The position numbers and the translations under genes are program-made. This document shows positions 1 through 5,824 of a stretch of 12,677 bases of DNA, piece after piece. Below the pieces are notes generated by a model. That model worked only from the letters and a program-made list of their open reading frames with translations. It was not told the origin of the DNA and searched no databases. Within the stretch, counting starts at the first letter, position 1; each line of letters begins with the position of its first letter. Location of the stretch: contig JBIOTQ010000012.1 in the NCBI GenBank assembly GCA_044866075.1, forward strand, positions 1 to 12,677, read 5' to 3'. Source of the stretch: JBASRP01 sp044866075. Lineage in GTDB: Bacteria > Actinomycetota > AC-67.

Positions 1-1065
1 ACGACGGCGCGCAACAGCGCGATCGACCGGCTGCGGCGCCGCAAGAAGCTCGCCGAGAAGGTCGCTATCCTCGAACGCGAGGCGGCGACCGAGCGCGCGG
101 CCGCGCCCGGCGCGGATGAGGCCGCCGCCGTGGAGACGCTTTCCGACGCCCGGCTCCGCCTGATCTTCACCTGCTGCCATCCGGCGCTCGCGCTCGACGC
201 CCAGGTTGCGCTGACGTTGCGGACGCTCGGCGGCTTGCAGACGCCCGAGATCGCGCGCGCGTTCATCGTGCCGGAGGCCACGCTCGCGCAGCGTCTCGTG
301 CGCGCGAAGCGCAAGATCCGCGACGCGAACATCCCGTACAGGGTGCCCGAAGAAGCACAGCTCCCCGAACGCCTCGGCGCTGTCCTCGCCGTCCTCTACC
401 TGATCTTCAACGAGGGCTACGCCGCGACGTCGGGGGAGACGCTCGTGCGGCGCGAGCTGTGCTCGGAGGCGATCCGTTTGGCGTCGATGCTCGCGATGCT
501 GATGCCCGAGCCGGAGGTCTTCGGTCTCCTCGCGCTGATGCTGATCAACGACGCCCGCCGCGAGGCGCGCGTGTCCCCGGACGGCGACCTGGTACTGCTG
601 GCGGATCAGGACCGGTCGCGCTGGGACCGCACCCAAGTCGTCGAGGGGATGCGCCTGCTGCGGCGGGGCCTCGAGATGGAGAGGCCCGGGCCGTACCAGA
701 TCCAGGCGACGATCGCGGCGCTGCACGCCGACGCGCAGCGCGCGGCGGACACGGACTGGCCGAGGATCGCGCGGCTTTACGAGGAGCTCGCGGCGATGGC
801 GCCGTCGCCGGTGGTGGCGCTGAACCGCGCGGTCGCCGTGGCACTCGCGGGTGACCTGTCGCGCGGCCTCGCCATGATCGACGAGATCGGCGACGCCCTG
901 AACGGGTACCACCTCTTCCACGCCGCGCGCGCCGATCTGCTGCGGCGGCTCGGCCGCGCGACGGACGCCTCCGCCGCCTACGAGCGCGCGCTCGCGCTCA
1001 CGACGAACGATGTCGAGCGCCGCTTCCTCGCGCGCCGTCTGGCCGGGGTGCGTCAAGGCGGCTAG
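1..1065 (+). CDS. ECF42-type RNA polymerase sigma factor with C-terminal TPR-like region (5' end missing)
   Basis: An alternative sigma factor that would direct RNA polymerase to a small regulon. The frame is open to the left edge, so the first bases are codon 1 of a fragment of 354 residues; the real start and sigma region 2.1-2.3 lie outside. The visible N-end TTARNSAIDRLRRRKK (residues 1-16) is the end of region 2. The family hallmark RLRLIFTCCHPAL sits around residues 51-63. Region 4 with its helix-turn-helix follows (about 66-103, ending QRLVRAKRKIR), then the RVPE...LPERLGAVLAVLYLIFNEGY segment typical of DUF6596/ECF42 proteins. The last ~150 residues are helical and TPR-like (NRAVAVALAGD..., AAYERALAL). 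Known for the family: these sigma factors lack an anti-sigma partner, usually sit beside DGPF/YCII-domain genes, and the C-terminal extension is needed for activity. Such a partner gene would lie upstream of this window. An in-frame GTG at 130 is an internal codon, not a start. Confidence 0.9.
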   Translation, partial: TTARNSAIDRLRRRKKLAEKVAILEREAATERAAAPGADEAAAVETLSDARLRLIFTCCHPALALDAQVALTLRTLGGLQTPEIARAFIVPEATLAQRLVRAKRKIRDANIPYRVPEEAQLPERLGAVLAVLYLIFNEGYAATSGETLVRRELCSEAIRLASMLAMLMPEPEVFGLLALMLINDARREARVSPDGDLVLLADQDRSRWDRTQVVEGMRLLRRGLEMERPGPYQIQATIAALHADAQRAADTDWPRIARLYEELAAMAPSPVVALNRAVAVALAGDLSRGLAMIDEIGDALNGYHLFHAARADLLRRLGRATDASAAYERALALTTNDVERRFLARRLAGVRQGG

Positions 1066-1068
1066 GCT
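1063..1068 (+). promoter_or_regulatory. -10 box TAGGCT of a leaderless bfd-bfr promoter
   Basis: TAGGCT fits the actinobacterial -10 pattern TANNNT. It is followed by six bases (CGCCGC) and then the GTG start of bfd, so transcription would start at or next to the first base of the start codon. No Shine-Dalgarno sequence lies at a useful distance from that GTG, as expected for a leaderless mRNA. The first three bases of the box are also the TAG stop codon of the sigma factor. No convincing -35 was found. The aldo/keto reductase at 10380 has the same box-to-start geometry. Confidence 0.6.
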
Positions 1069-1074
1069 CGCCGC

Positions 1075-1317
1075 GTGTACGTCTGCCTTTGCCGCGGGGT
1101 GAGCGACCGGAAGATCCGGGCTGCGATCGAAGCCGGGGCGAGCACCGTGAACGAGATCGGGGTGCAGACCACCGCGGGAACCGTGTGTCACGACTGTCAT
1201 CCCGCGATCGAGGAACTGCTCCGCGGGGCGCGGGACCCCGAGCGGCCCGCCGACCTGTCGGCGCGGCGTGGCACGGGGAACGGCAACGGTCAGAACGAGA
1301 AAGGGAGCACGACATGA
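1075..1317 (+). CDS. bfd: Bacterioferritin-associated ferredoxin (BFD-like [2Fe-2S] protein)
   Basis: An 80-residue cytoplasmic [2Fe-2S] protein of the BFD family. In characterised systems Bfd docks on bacterioferritin and delivers electrons through the heme to reduce stored ferric iron, so the iron can be released. The four cluster cysteines are present in the family pattern: C4 and C6 (VCLC) and C38 and C41 (CHDC), with 31 residues between pairs. The helix-rich middle (SDRKIRAAIEAGA) is also typical. Residues after about 54 form a polar Arg/Gly/Asn-rich tail with no recognised function. GTG at 1075 is chosen because it puts CLC at the very N-terminus, as in the family, and because of the TAGGCT box just upstream. 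The stop overlaps the bfr start (ATGA, 1314-1317), so the two are one translationally coupled unit, matching their known partnership. Confidence 0.92.
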   Translation: MYVCLCRGVSDRKIRAAIEAGASTVNEIGVQTTAGTVCHDCHPAIEELLRGARDPERPADLSARRGTGNGNGQNEKGSTT

Positions 1318-1784
1318 GGGGAGACCGGAGCGTCATCGACGCGCTCAACGATCTGCTGACGCTCGAGCTGACCGTCGTCAACCAGTACTTCGTCCACTCG
1401 CGCATGTGCGAGAACTGGGGCTACAAACGTCTCGCCGACCGCTTCCGCAAAGACGCGATGGATGAGATGAAAGACGCCGAGGAGATCATCGACCGCATCC
1501 TCTACTTCGAGGGCGTTCCCAACGTGCAGCGCATCGGGACCGTGGCGCTGGGGGAGACGCCGCAAGAACAGCTTCAGCTCGCTCTCGACGCCGAGCGCGG
1601 CGCCGTCGACCTGTTGACGCAGTCGATCAAGATCTGTAACGACGCCGGCGACATGGGAACGCGCGAGTTCCTGGCGCCGAAGATCGCCGACGAAGAAGCG
1701 CACATCGACTGGTTCGAGTCGCAGCTCCAGTTGATCGAGCAGGTGGGACTCGAGAACTACCTCGCGGCGCAGATCCGCGAGTGA
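1314..1784 (+). CDS. bfr: Bacterioferritin (heme-containing ferritin, 24-mer iron storage)
   Basis: A 156-residue protein, close to the usual ~158 residues, aligning without gaps to classical bacterioferritin from the start MRGDRSVIDALNDLL to the end LENYLAAQIRE. Bfr builds a 24-subunit shell that oxidises Fe(II) at a di-iron centre and stores it as mineral; heme between two subunits is ligated by Met52. Visible in E. coli numbering: ferroxidase ligands E18, E51, E94, E127 and H130, and heme ligand M52. The sixth ferroxidase residue, normally H54, is Asp here (EMKDAEE), read directly from the GAC codon. That could alter iron binding or oxidation. Start ATG at 1314 overlaps the bfd stop; AAGGGAG at 1301-1307 is a good ribosome binding site. 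Identity is secure; only the H54D effect is uncertain. Confidence 0.95.
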   Translation: MRGDRSVIDALNDLLTLELTVVNQYFVHSRMCENWGYKRLADRFRKDAMDEMKDAEEIIDRILYFEGVPNVQRIGTVALGETPQEQLQLALDAERGAVDLLTQSIKICNDAGDMGTREFLAPKIADEEAHIDWFESQLQLIEQVGLENYLAAQIRE

Positions 1785-1785
1785 G

Positions 1786-3369
1786 CTAGCCGAAGAACCG
1801 TGCCCGCCAGGTGGCGGTGAGCTGGTAGCAGCCCCCGAGCCCGCACACCGCGTCGGAAAGATCCTCGTTCCCCGAATTCGGATCCGGGTTGGCAGGCGGG
1901 CGGTAGGTGCGCGTTCCGTACAACATTGGAATGCCGGCGCCGTGTATCTCGATGCGGCCGGGCCGGTCGTTGAAGCCAGCCTCCGTCGCCCCGAGGATGT
2001 CGGGCGACGTCCCGGTGCCTTCGTGGATGCAGTCCATCAGCGGCTCGTCGCACTCGTGCCCACTGACGAAGAGTGTGGGCCGGACGCCCTTCGGGAGCCA
2101 GAACAAGAATGTTTGGCCGAGCCCGATCGTCTGTCCGTCGCGCACCTGCGAGACGGGAAGCTGGAACCACTGCCCGGACACGTTCCCGTACAGGACCCAC
2201 TCGCCGGGATCGGGGGTCTGCTCGCCGGGCACACCCGCCGGGTTCAGGTTCGGCTCGCCGGCGCCGTCGAGCGACCGGGCGATGTGGATCCGCTCCAAGC
2301 GGACGGCGTGCAAGACCGGGATCTCATCGTCCGACCAGCCCGCTCTCACGGTGATCCCGACGCGCTGCGACACGCCCGGCGGGATCGTGAACCGCACGCG
2401 CACCGTCCCGCGGCGCTTGTCGGGCACGACGGAGATCGGGAGGCCGAGAAGCGACGGGGTGGTCTCCCGATGCACCACGGTCGGATTGACCACGAGCTTC
2501 GACGACGCCGAGGGGCGCTTCGGAAGCGTCAGCGTGTATGTGTAAGTCCCGGACACGTCGCGGCCTTGCGGACAGACCGTGCGTGCGGTGACCCAGTTGA
2601 TGACGCCGATCAGGGCGCACTCCTCGAGCGAGTGGGCCGGCGAGCCATCGCCGTTGATCCACACGTCCAGCTGCGACAAACGGTGCGGGCCGAACCGCAG
2701 GAGGGTCCCGGCCGCGTTCTGGCGGAAGCTCGCGACCTCGTACATCGGATGCAGCTCGGTGGACTCGCCGCGCAGCCCACCACCGGCGACGATGTCCTGG
2801 AAGGTCTCGACGGGGTCGTAGACGGTCAGCTGCGAGAGTCCGGTCGGGTCGAGCGCCGAGTTTCCCCAGTGCCCGCAGTCCCAGATCCAGTTCCCCGACA
2901 TCCGCACGCGATCGCCCGCCGCCGGCCAAGCCCACAGCGGGATCTCCTGAACCTCCCACTCGCCTTCGATGAGGTTGTGCTCCTCGCCGGGAACGAGGTT
3001 CGCCGAGCCCAGAAGGCCCGCGTACGGCGCGTCGGGCCTGACCATCACGTTGTAATCGTGGAAGTCGTGCGAGAGGTAGATGTCCTCGCCTGCGGGCCGC
3101 GACTCGACCACGACGCCCTCCGCGGACCGCCGGCCCGCGACCTGGTTGCCCGCCAGGCGCGCCTGACGCACGTCGTTCGCATTGACGTAGGTCCATTCCG
3201 GCGTCGAGCCGGCGAGGATCAAGCTCTGGCTGCGCTGACAGCCGTCGAGGAGAGGCTGCATGTGCGAGTCGGGCCCGGCCACGACCGCCGTCGTCTCGGT
3301 CGCCGTGTAGGCGAGCCCCGACGCGAGCACGATCGCCGCGATGAAAGAACCTCGGAGCCGCATCCCCAT
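1786..3369 (-). CDS. Exported Cys-containing protein of unknown function
   Basis: 527 residues; I do not recognise a named family. The N-terminus has a Sec-type signal peptide: Arg at 4 and 6, then hydrophobic residues 8-23 (SFIAAIVLASGLAYTA), with cleavage somewhere around 23-31. There is no lipobox and no later membrane helix, so it is probably released or cell-wall associated. The mature part has eight cysteines (44, 165, 251, 266, 440, 447, 509, 515), an even number compatible with disulfides. Two His/Asp clusters could bind metal: HDFHDYN at 101-107, and WDCGHW at 163-168 followed by STELHP at 203-208. From memory, D..H...E[IL]HP motifs recur in secreted bacterial proteins, but I cannot verify a family. 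The C-terminal half looks beta-rich (GEWVLYGNVSGQWFQL). AAGGA lies 4 bases before the first ATG and 10 before a second ATG at codon 3, so either may be the start. It converges on bfr with a one-base gap. Confidence 0.75.
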   Translation of the reverse strand: MGMRLRGSFIAAIVLASGLAYTATETTAVVAGPDSHMQPLLDGCQRSQSLILAGSTPEWTYVNANDVRQARLAGNQVAGRRSAEGVVVESRPAGEDIYLSHDFHDYNVMVRPDAPYAGLLGSANLVPGEEHNLIEGEWEVQEIPLWAWPAAGDRVRMSGNWIWDCGHWGNSALDPTGLSQLTVYDPVETFQDIVAGGGLRGESTELHPMYEVASFRQNAAGTLLRFGPHRLSQLDVWINGDGSPAHSLEECALIGVINWVTARTVCPQGRDVSGTYTYTLTLPKRPSASSKLVVNPTVVHRETTPSLLGLPISVVPDKRRGTVRVRFTIPPGVSQRVGITVRAGWSDDEIPVLHAVRLERIHIARSLDGAGEPNLNPAGVPGEQTPDPGEWVLYGNVSGQWFQLPVSQVRDGQTIGLGQTFLFWLPKGVRPTLFVSGHECDEPLMDCIHEGTGTSPDILGATEAGFNDRPGRIEIHGAGIPMLYGTRTYRPPANPDPNSGNEDLSDAVCGLGGCYQLTATWRARFFG

Positions 3370-3436
3370 GCCGTCCTTGAAGTTCCCCGTGCGGACGTCC
3401 AGCCCTCTCGTCCCCGAGACCTAGGGTTCCGCCCGT

Positions 3437-3449
3437 CCGGCAGAGCCGG
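3437..3449. repeat. Short perfect inverted repeat in divergent intergenic gap
   Basis: CCGGC-AGA-GCCGG, a five-base stem with a three-base loop, lies 68 bases upstream of the start of the minus-strand exported-protein gene. If that gene is transcribed from the AT-rich island near 3461-3490, this would be a hairpin in its 5' untranslated region. There is no T-run, so it is not a classical terminator. Such short GC hairpins arise easily by chance in this base composition. Confidence 0.3.
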
Positions 3450-3463
3450 GCCGTCGGCAGGGA

Positions 3464-3487
3464 ATTACACTATTAGTACGGTGTTAA
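3464..3487. promoter_or_regulatory. AT-rich island with imperfect dyad; possible operator or minus-strand promoter
   Basis: The 174-base gap between the divergent exported-protein gene and the transporter operon is GC-rich except for about 3461-3490. There ATTACAC (3464-3470) and GTGTTAA (3481-3487) form an imperfect inverted repeat around a ten-base centre. On the minus strand TGTAAT (3469 to 3464) matches a -10 box at five of six positions and could serve the exported-protein gene, but no -35 lies at proper spacing. The dyad is just upstream of the proposed transporter promoter, a suitable place for a regulator that senses substrate. This is inference from base composition and symmetry only. 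Confidence 0.3.
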
Positions 3488-3491
3488 CCAC

Positions 3492-3520
3492 TTGACCCTT
3501 CTTCGCAACCCCGGCATAGT
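3492..3520 (+). promoter_or_regulatory. Candidate sigma70-type promoter for the ABC importer operon
   Basis: TTGACC at 3492-3497 matches the -35 consensus at five of six positions. After a 17-base spacer, CATAGT at 3515-3520 matches the -10 consensus TATAAT at four of six. Transcription would start near 3526-3528, giving a short leader that contains the ribosome binding site AGGAGA (3534-3539) ahead of the GTG at 3544. The spacing and the lack of other candidates support it, but there is no direct evidence. Confidence 0.5.
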
Positions 3521-3543
3521 TCTCAGTCCCGCCAGGAGAAGCC

Positions 3544-4929
3544 GTGTCCAGGAGACCAGATCGTCGCGTTATCGCCCTCATCGGCCTCGCCTGCGCGCTG
3601 CTGATCGCGAGCTGCGCGCCGCGCTTCAAGGACTCCGCGACACCCCGGGTCCCGGCGACCGGCACCGGCCCGGCAACGGCCGCCTCGTCTCCTTCGCCCG
3701 GCACCGCCGCCCGATCCACCACGACGACCTCGCTGATCAGGGGCACGAAGGGCAGCGTCGTCACGGGCTCCGTGATCAAGGTCGGCGGACTGTTTCCGAA
3801 GTCCGGTGGTCTGTCCGCGCTCGGGCTTCCGGCGTACCAAGGCGCGGCCGCGTTCTTCAACTGGGCCAACGAGAAGAACCTCGTGCCGGGAAAGCGGTTC
3901 CAATTCGTCACGTGCGACGACCAGGCGGTCGACACGCAGTCCACAACCTGCGCGAAGAAGCTGATCGACCAGGACGGCGTGTTCATCATGGGGCCGTCGT
4001 TCACGCCGTTTTCGAACACGGTCATCGATCAGGTGGACAAGGCCGGAGTCCCGTGGGCCGGGTTCGACGGGATCAACATCGAGGGGCTCGCGCACGCAAA
4101 CGTCGTCACGATCGGGTCCCCGATCGAGCCCATGGCTCACGCACTTATCGACTACTGGTACAAGAAGCTCGAGGGCCAGGGGCATGCTCCGAAACGCATC
4201 GGCGCCGTCGTCCTCGACGTGGCACCCGCGCGCGCGTACGTGCGCGAGCTCCAGAACGAGATCTGCAGGAAGCTCGGGTGCTCGATCGTAAAGCAGGAGT
4301 TCGTTCAGTACACCACGACGCAGTACGAGACCATCTGCCGCAACATGCAGAACGCCGTCGTGGACTCGATCTGGATCATCACGGACCCGGCGTCGGCCAT
4401 CAAGCTGATGAACGGATGCCAGAACATCGGGTTCCCGAAGGGAAAGTTCCTCGGGCAGCACGGGATCTATCTCGACCTGACGCTGGCACAGGCCGGGCCG
4501 TATTCGAACGGGCTGATCGCCAACAGCGGCTTGCTGCCCGACACCGTTGATTCGCCGGCCACGCGGGAGATGCGCAGTATCATCCGCCGCTACTTCCCGC
4601 GCGCGAGCTTCGGGTACTTCACCGAGCTTTCGTTCGCGAGCGCGCGGATGGTGGTCGACCTCGTCGCCAGGCTCGTCGCCGACGGCAAACAACTGTCGCG
4701 CCGGAACCTGCTCGCGGCCGCCGCGTCGATCACCGACTACGCGTGCCACGGGCTCTGCAAGGACGTCACGCTGACACCCCCCGCGTGCAAGAGCGGTGGC
4801 AACCACACGGTCTGGATCGTCCGCGCCGACTTCTCATCTGGTTTCGGCCGCTGGGTGAAGGAGGCCGGTCCGTTCGACGCGTTCGACGTGCAGACCTGGC
4901 CGAACCCCGGAAAACCGAAGCCCTGTTAG
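3544..4929 (+). CDS. Liv-type ABC importer solute-binding lipoprotein
   Basis: A 461-residue type I periplasmic-binding-fold protein (Peripla_BP_6, branched-chain amino acid/amide type) that would capture the substrate outside the membrane and hand it to the permeases encoded next. Residues 1-24 are a lipoprotein signal peptide: RRPDRR, then a hydrophobic core, then lipobox IASC with C24 as the lipid-modified residue. A Ser/Thr/Pro/Gly-rich tether follows (about 30-70, including STTTTS). The binding domain begins near IKVGGLFPKSGG and keeps typical features such as ALGLPAYQGAAAFFNWAN and GPSFTPFSN. Ten cysteines occur in the mature domain, far more than usual for this family, including CHGLCKDVTLTPPAC near the end and a C-terminal Cys. 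The substrate cannot be read from sequence; amino acids, amides, urea and aromatic acids are all possible for the family. GTG at 3544 has AGGAGA four bases upstream. The next gene starts seven bases after the stop. Confidence 0.88.
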   Translation: MSRRPDRRVIALIGLACALLIASCAPRFKDSATPRVPATGTGPATAASSPSPGTAARSTTTTSLIRGTKGSVVTGSVIKVGGLFPKSGGLSALGLPAYQGAAAFFNWANEKNLVPGKRFQFVTCDDQAVDTQSTTCAKKLIDQDGVFIMGPSFTPFSNTVIDQVDKAGVPWAGFDGINIEGLAHANVVTIGSPIEPMAHALIDYWYKKLEGQGHAPKRIGAVVLDVAPARAYVRELQNEICRKLGCSIVKQEFVQYTTTQYETICRNMQNAVVDSIWIITDPASAIKLMNGCQNIGFPKGKFLGQHGIYLDLTLAQAGPYSNGLIANSGLLPDTVDSPATREMRSIIRRYFPRASFGYFTELSFASARMVVDLVARLVADGKQLSRRNLLAAAASITDYACHGLCKDVTLTPPACKSGGNHTVWIVRADFSSGFGRWVKEAGPFDAFDVQTWPNPGKPKPC

Positions 4930-4936
4930 GGCCCGC

Positions 4937-5824
4937 ATGACGGAGTTCCTGCAGTACGCGGCGACCGGCCTCGCCGGCGGGCTGGCTACCGCACTGCTCG
5001 CGCTCGGCGTCGTGATGATCTTCCGTTCGACGCGCGTGCTGAGCTTCACCCAGGGCGCGATCGCAAGCCTGTCGACGTACGTCTACTACCAGTTCTCCAC
5101 GGTTTGGCGGTGGCCCGCGTGGCTGGCGCTTCCGGTGGCGATCCTCGCGTCGGTGGCGACCGGCGCGCTGATCGATATTCTCGCGATGCGGCCGCTCCGG
5201 AAGGCCGACGCGCTGACGCGCACGGTCGCGACGCTCGGCGGCGTGCTCGTCATCCTCGCGATCATCCGCGTGACGTGGAAAGGTGGCGAGACGTTCGTGC
5301 GCCCGCTGACGACGTCGGTCGCGCGGTTCGGCGCGGTAACGCTCGGGTGGCAGCAGCTGATCGCCGCGCTGGTGGCGATCGCCGCCGGGGCGGGGCTCGT
5401 GATCTGGACGCGCCGGAGCTATACGGGCCTCGGCTTGTCGGCGATCTCACAAGACCCGGCAGCGGCGCGCCTCCTCGGCGTGAACCCGGCGCGGGCGTCG
5501 GTGCTCGCCTGGATCCTCGCGTCGGTCATGGCGGCGTTCGCCGGCATCCTCGTGACGCCGCTTCTGGTGCTGAACCCGTTCCAGATGACGCTTCTAATGG
5601 TTGGCTCGTACGCCGCGGCATTGCTCGGCGGTTTCGTGAGTCTGCCGTTGACGCTGGCCGGGGCCGCGCTCGTCGGCGCGGGCGAGAGCCTCACGACGGG
5701 CTACGTTCACGTCTCCGGGCTTCCGGAGACCTTCGGCTTCATCGCGGTGTTTGCCGTGTTGTTGCTGCTCCGCGGCCGCGGCCGCGGGACGGCGGCGCCG
5801 TCGCTCGGAGGCGAGTCGTGGTAG
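4937..5824 (+). CDS. LivH-like ABC importer permease
   Basis: A 295-residue integral membrane protein of the BPD_transp_2 (LivH/LivM) family, the usual length for LivH. It forms one half of the transmembrane channel of a branched-chain-amino-acid-type importer. It shows about eight hydrophobic segments; the N-terminal LATALLALGVVMIFRSTRVLSFTQGAIA segment is typical of LivH, in which Gly/Phe-rich motifs precede the second helix. The cytoplasmic coupling region GLGLSAISQDPAAARLLGVNPARA (around 160-185) is the conserved LivH EAA-like loop, where the partner ATPase binds. ATG at 4937 follows AGGG (4928-4931) with a five-base gap. Its end overlaps the start of the permease-ATPase fusion by seven bases, implying translational coupling. 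Confidence 0.9.
   Translation: MTEFLQYAATGLAGGLATALLALGVVMIFRSTRVLSFTQGAIASLSTYVYYQFSTVWRWPAWLALPVAILASVATGALIDILAMRPLRKADALTRTVATLGGVLVILAIIRVTWKGGETFVRPLTTSVARFGAVTLGWQQLIAALVAIAAGAGLVIWTRRSYTGLGLSAISQDPAAARLLGVNPARASVLAWILASVMAAFAGILVTPLLVLNPFQMTLLMVGSYAAALLGGFVSLPLTLAGAALVGAGESLTTGYVHVSGLPETFGFIAVFAVLLLLRGRGRGTAAPSLGGESW

Noticed and set aside
1942..3495. 517-codon open frame on the plus strand opposite the exported-protein gene
   Set aside because: The product is Arg/Val/Asp-rich without a signal peptide or domain, whereas the minus frame gives a coherent exported protein with a signal peptide and ribosome binding site.
5104..5817. An upstream extension of the LivM-LivG frame
   Set aside because: This part lies in livH in another frame and encodes Arg-rich nonsense. 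GTG at 5818 has a proper ribosome binding site and begins the permease fold.
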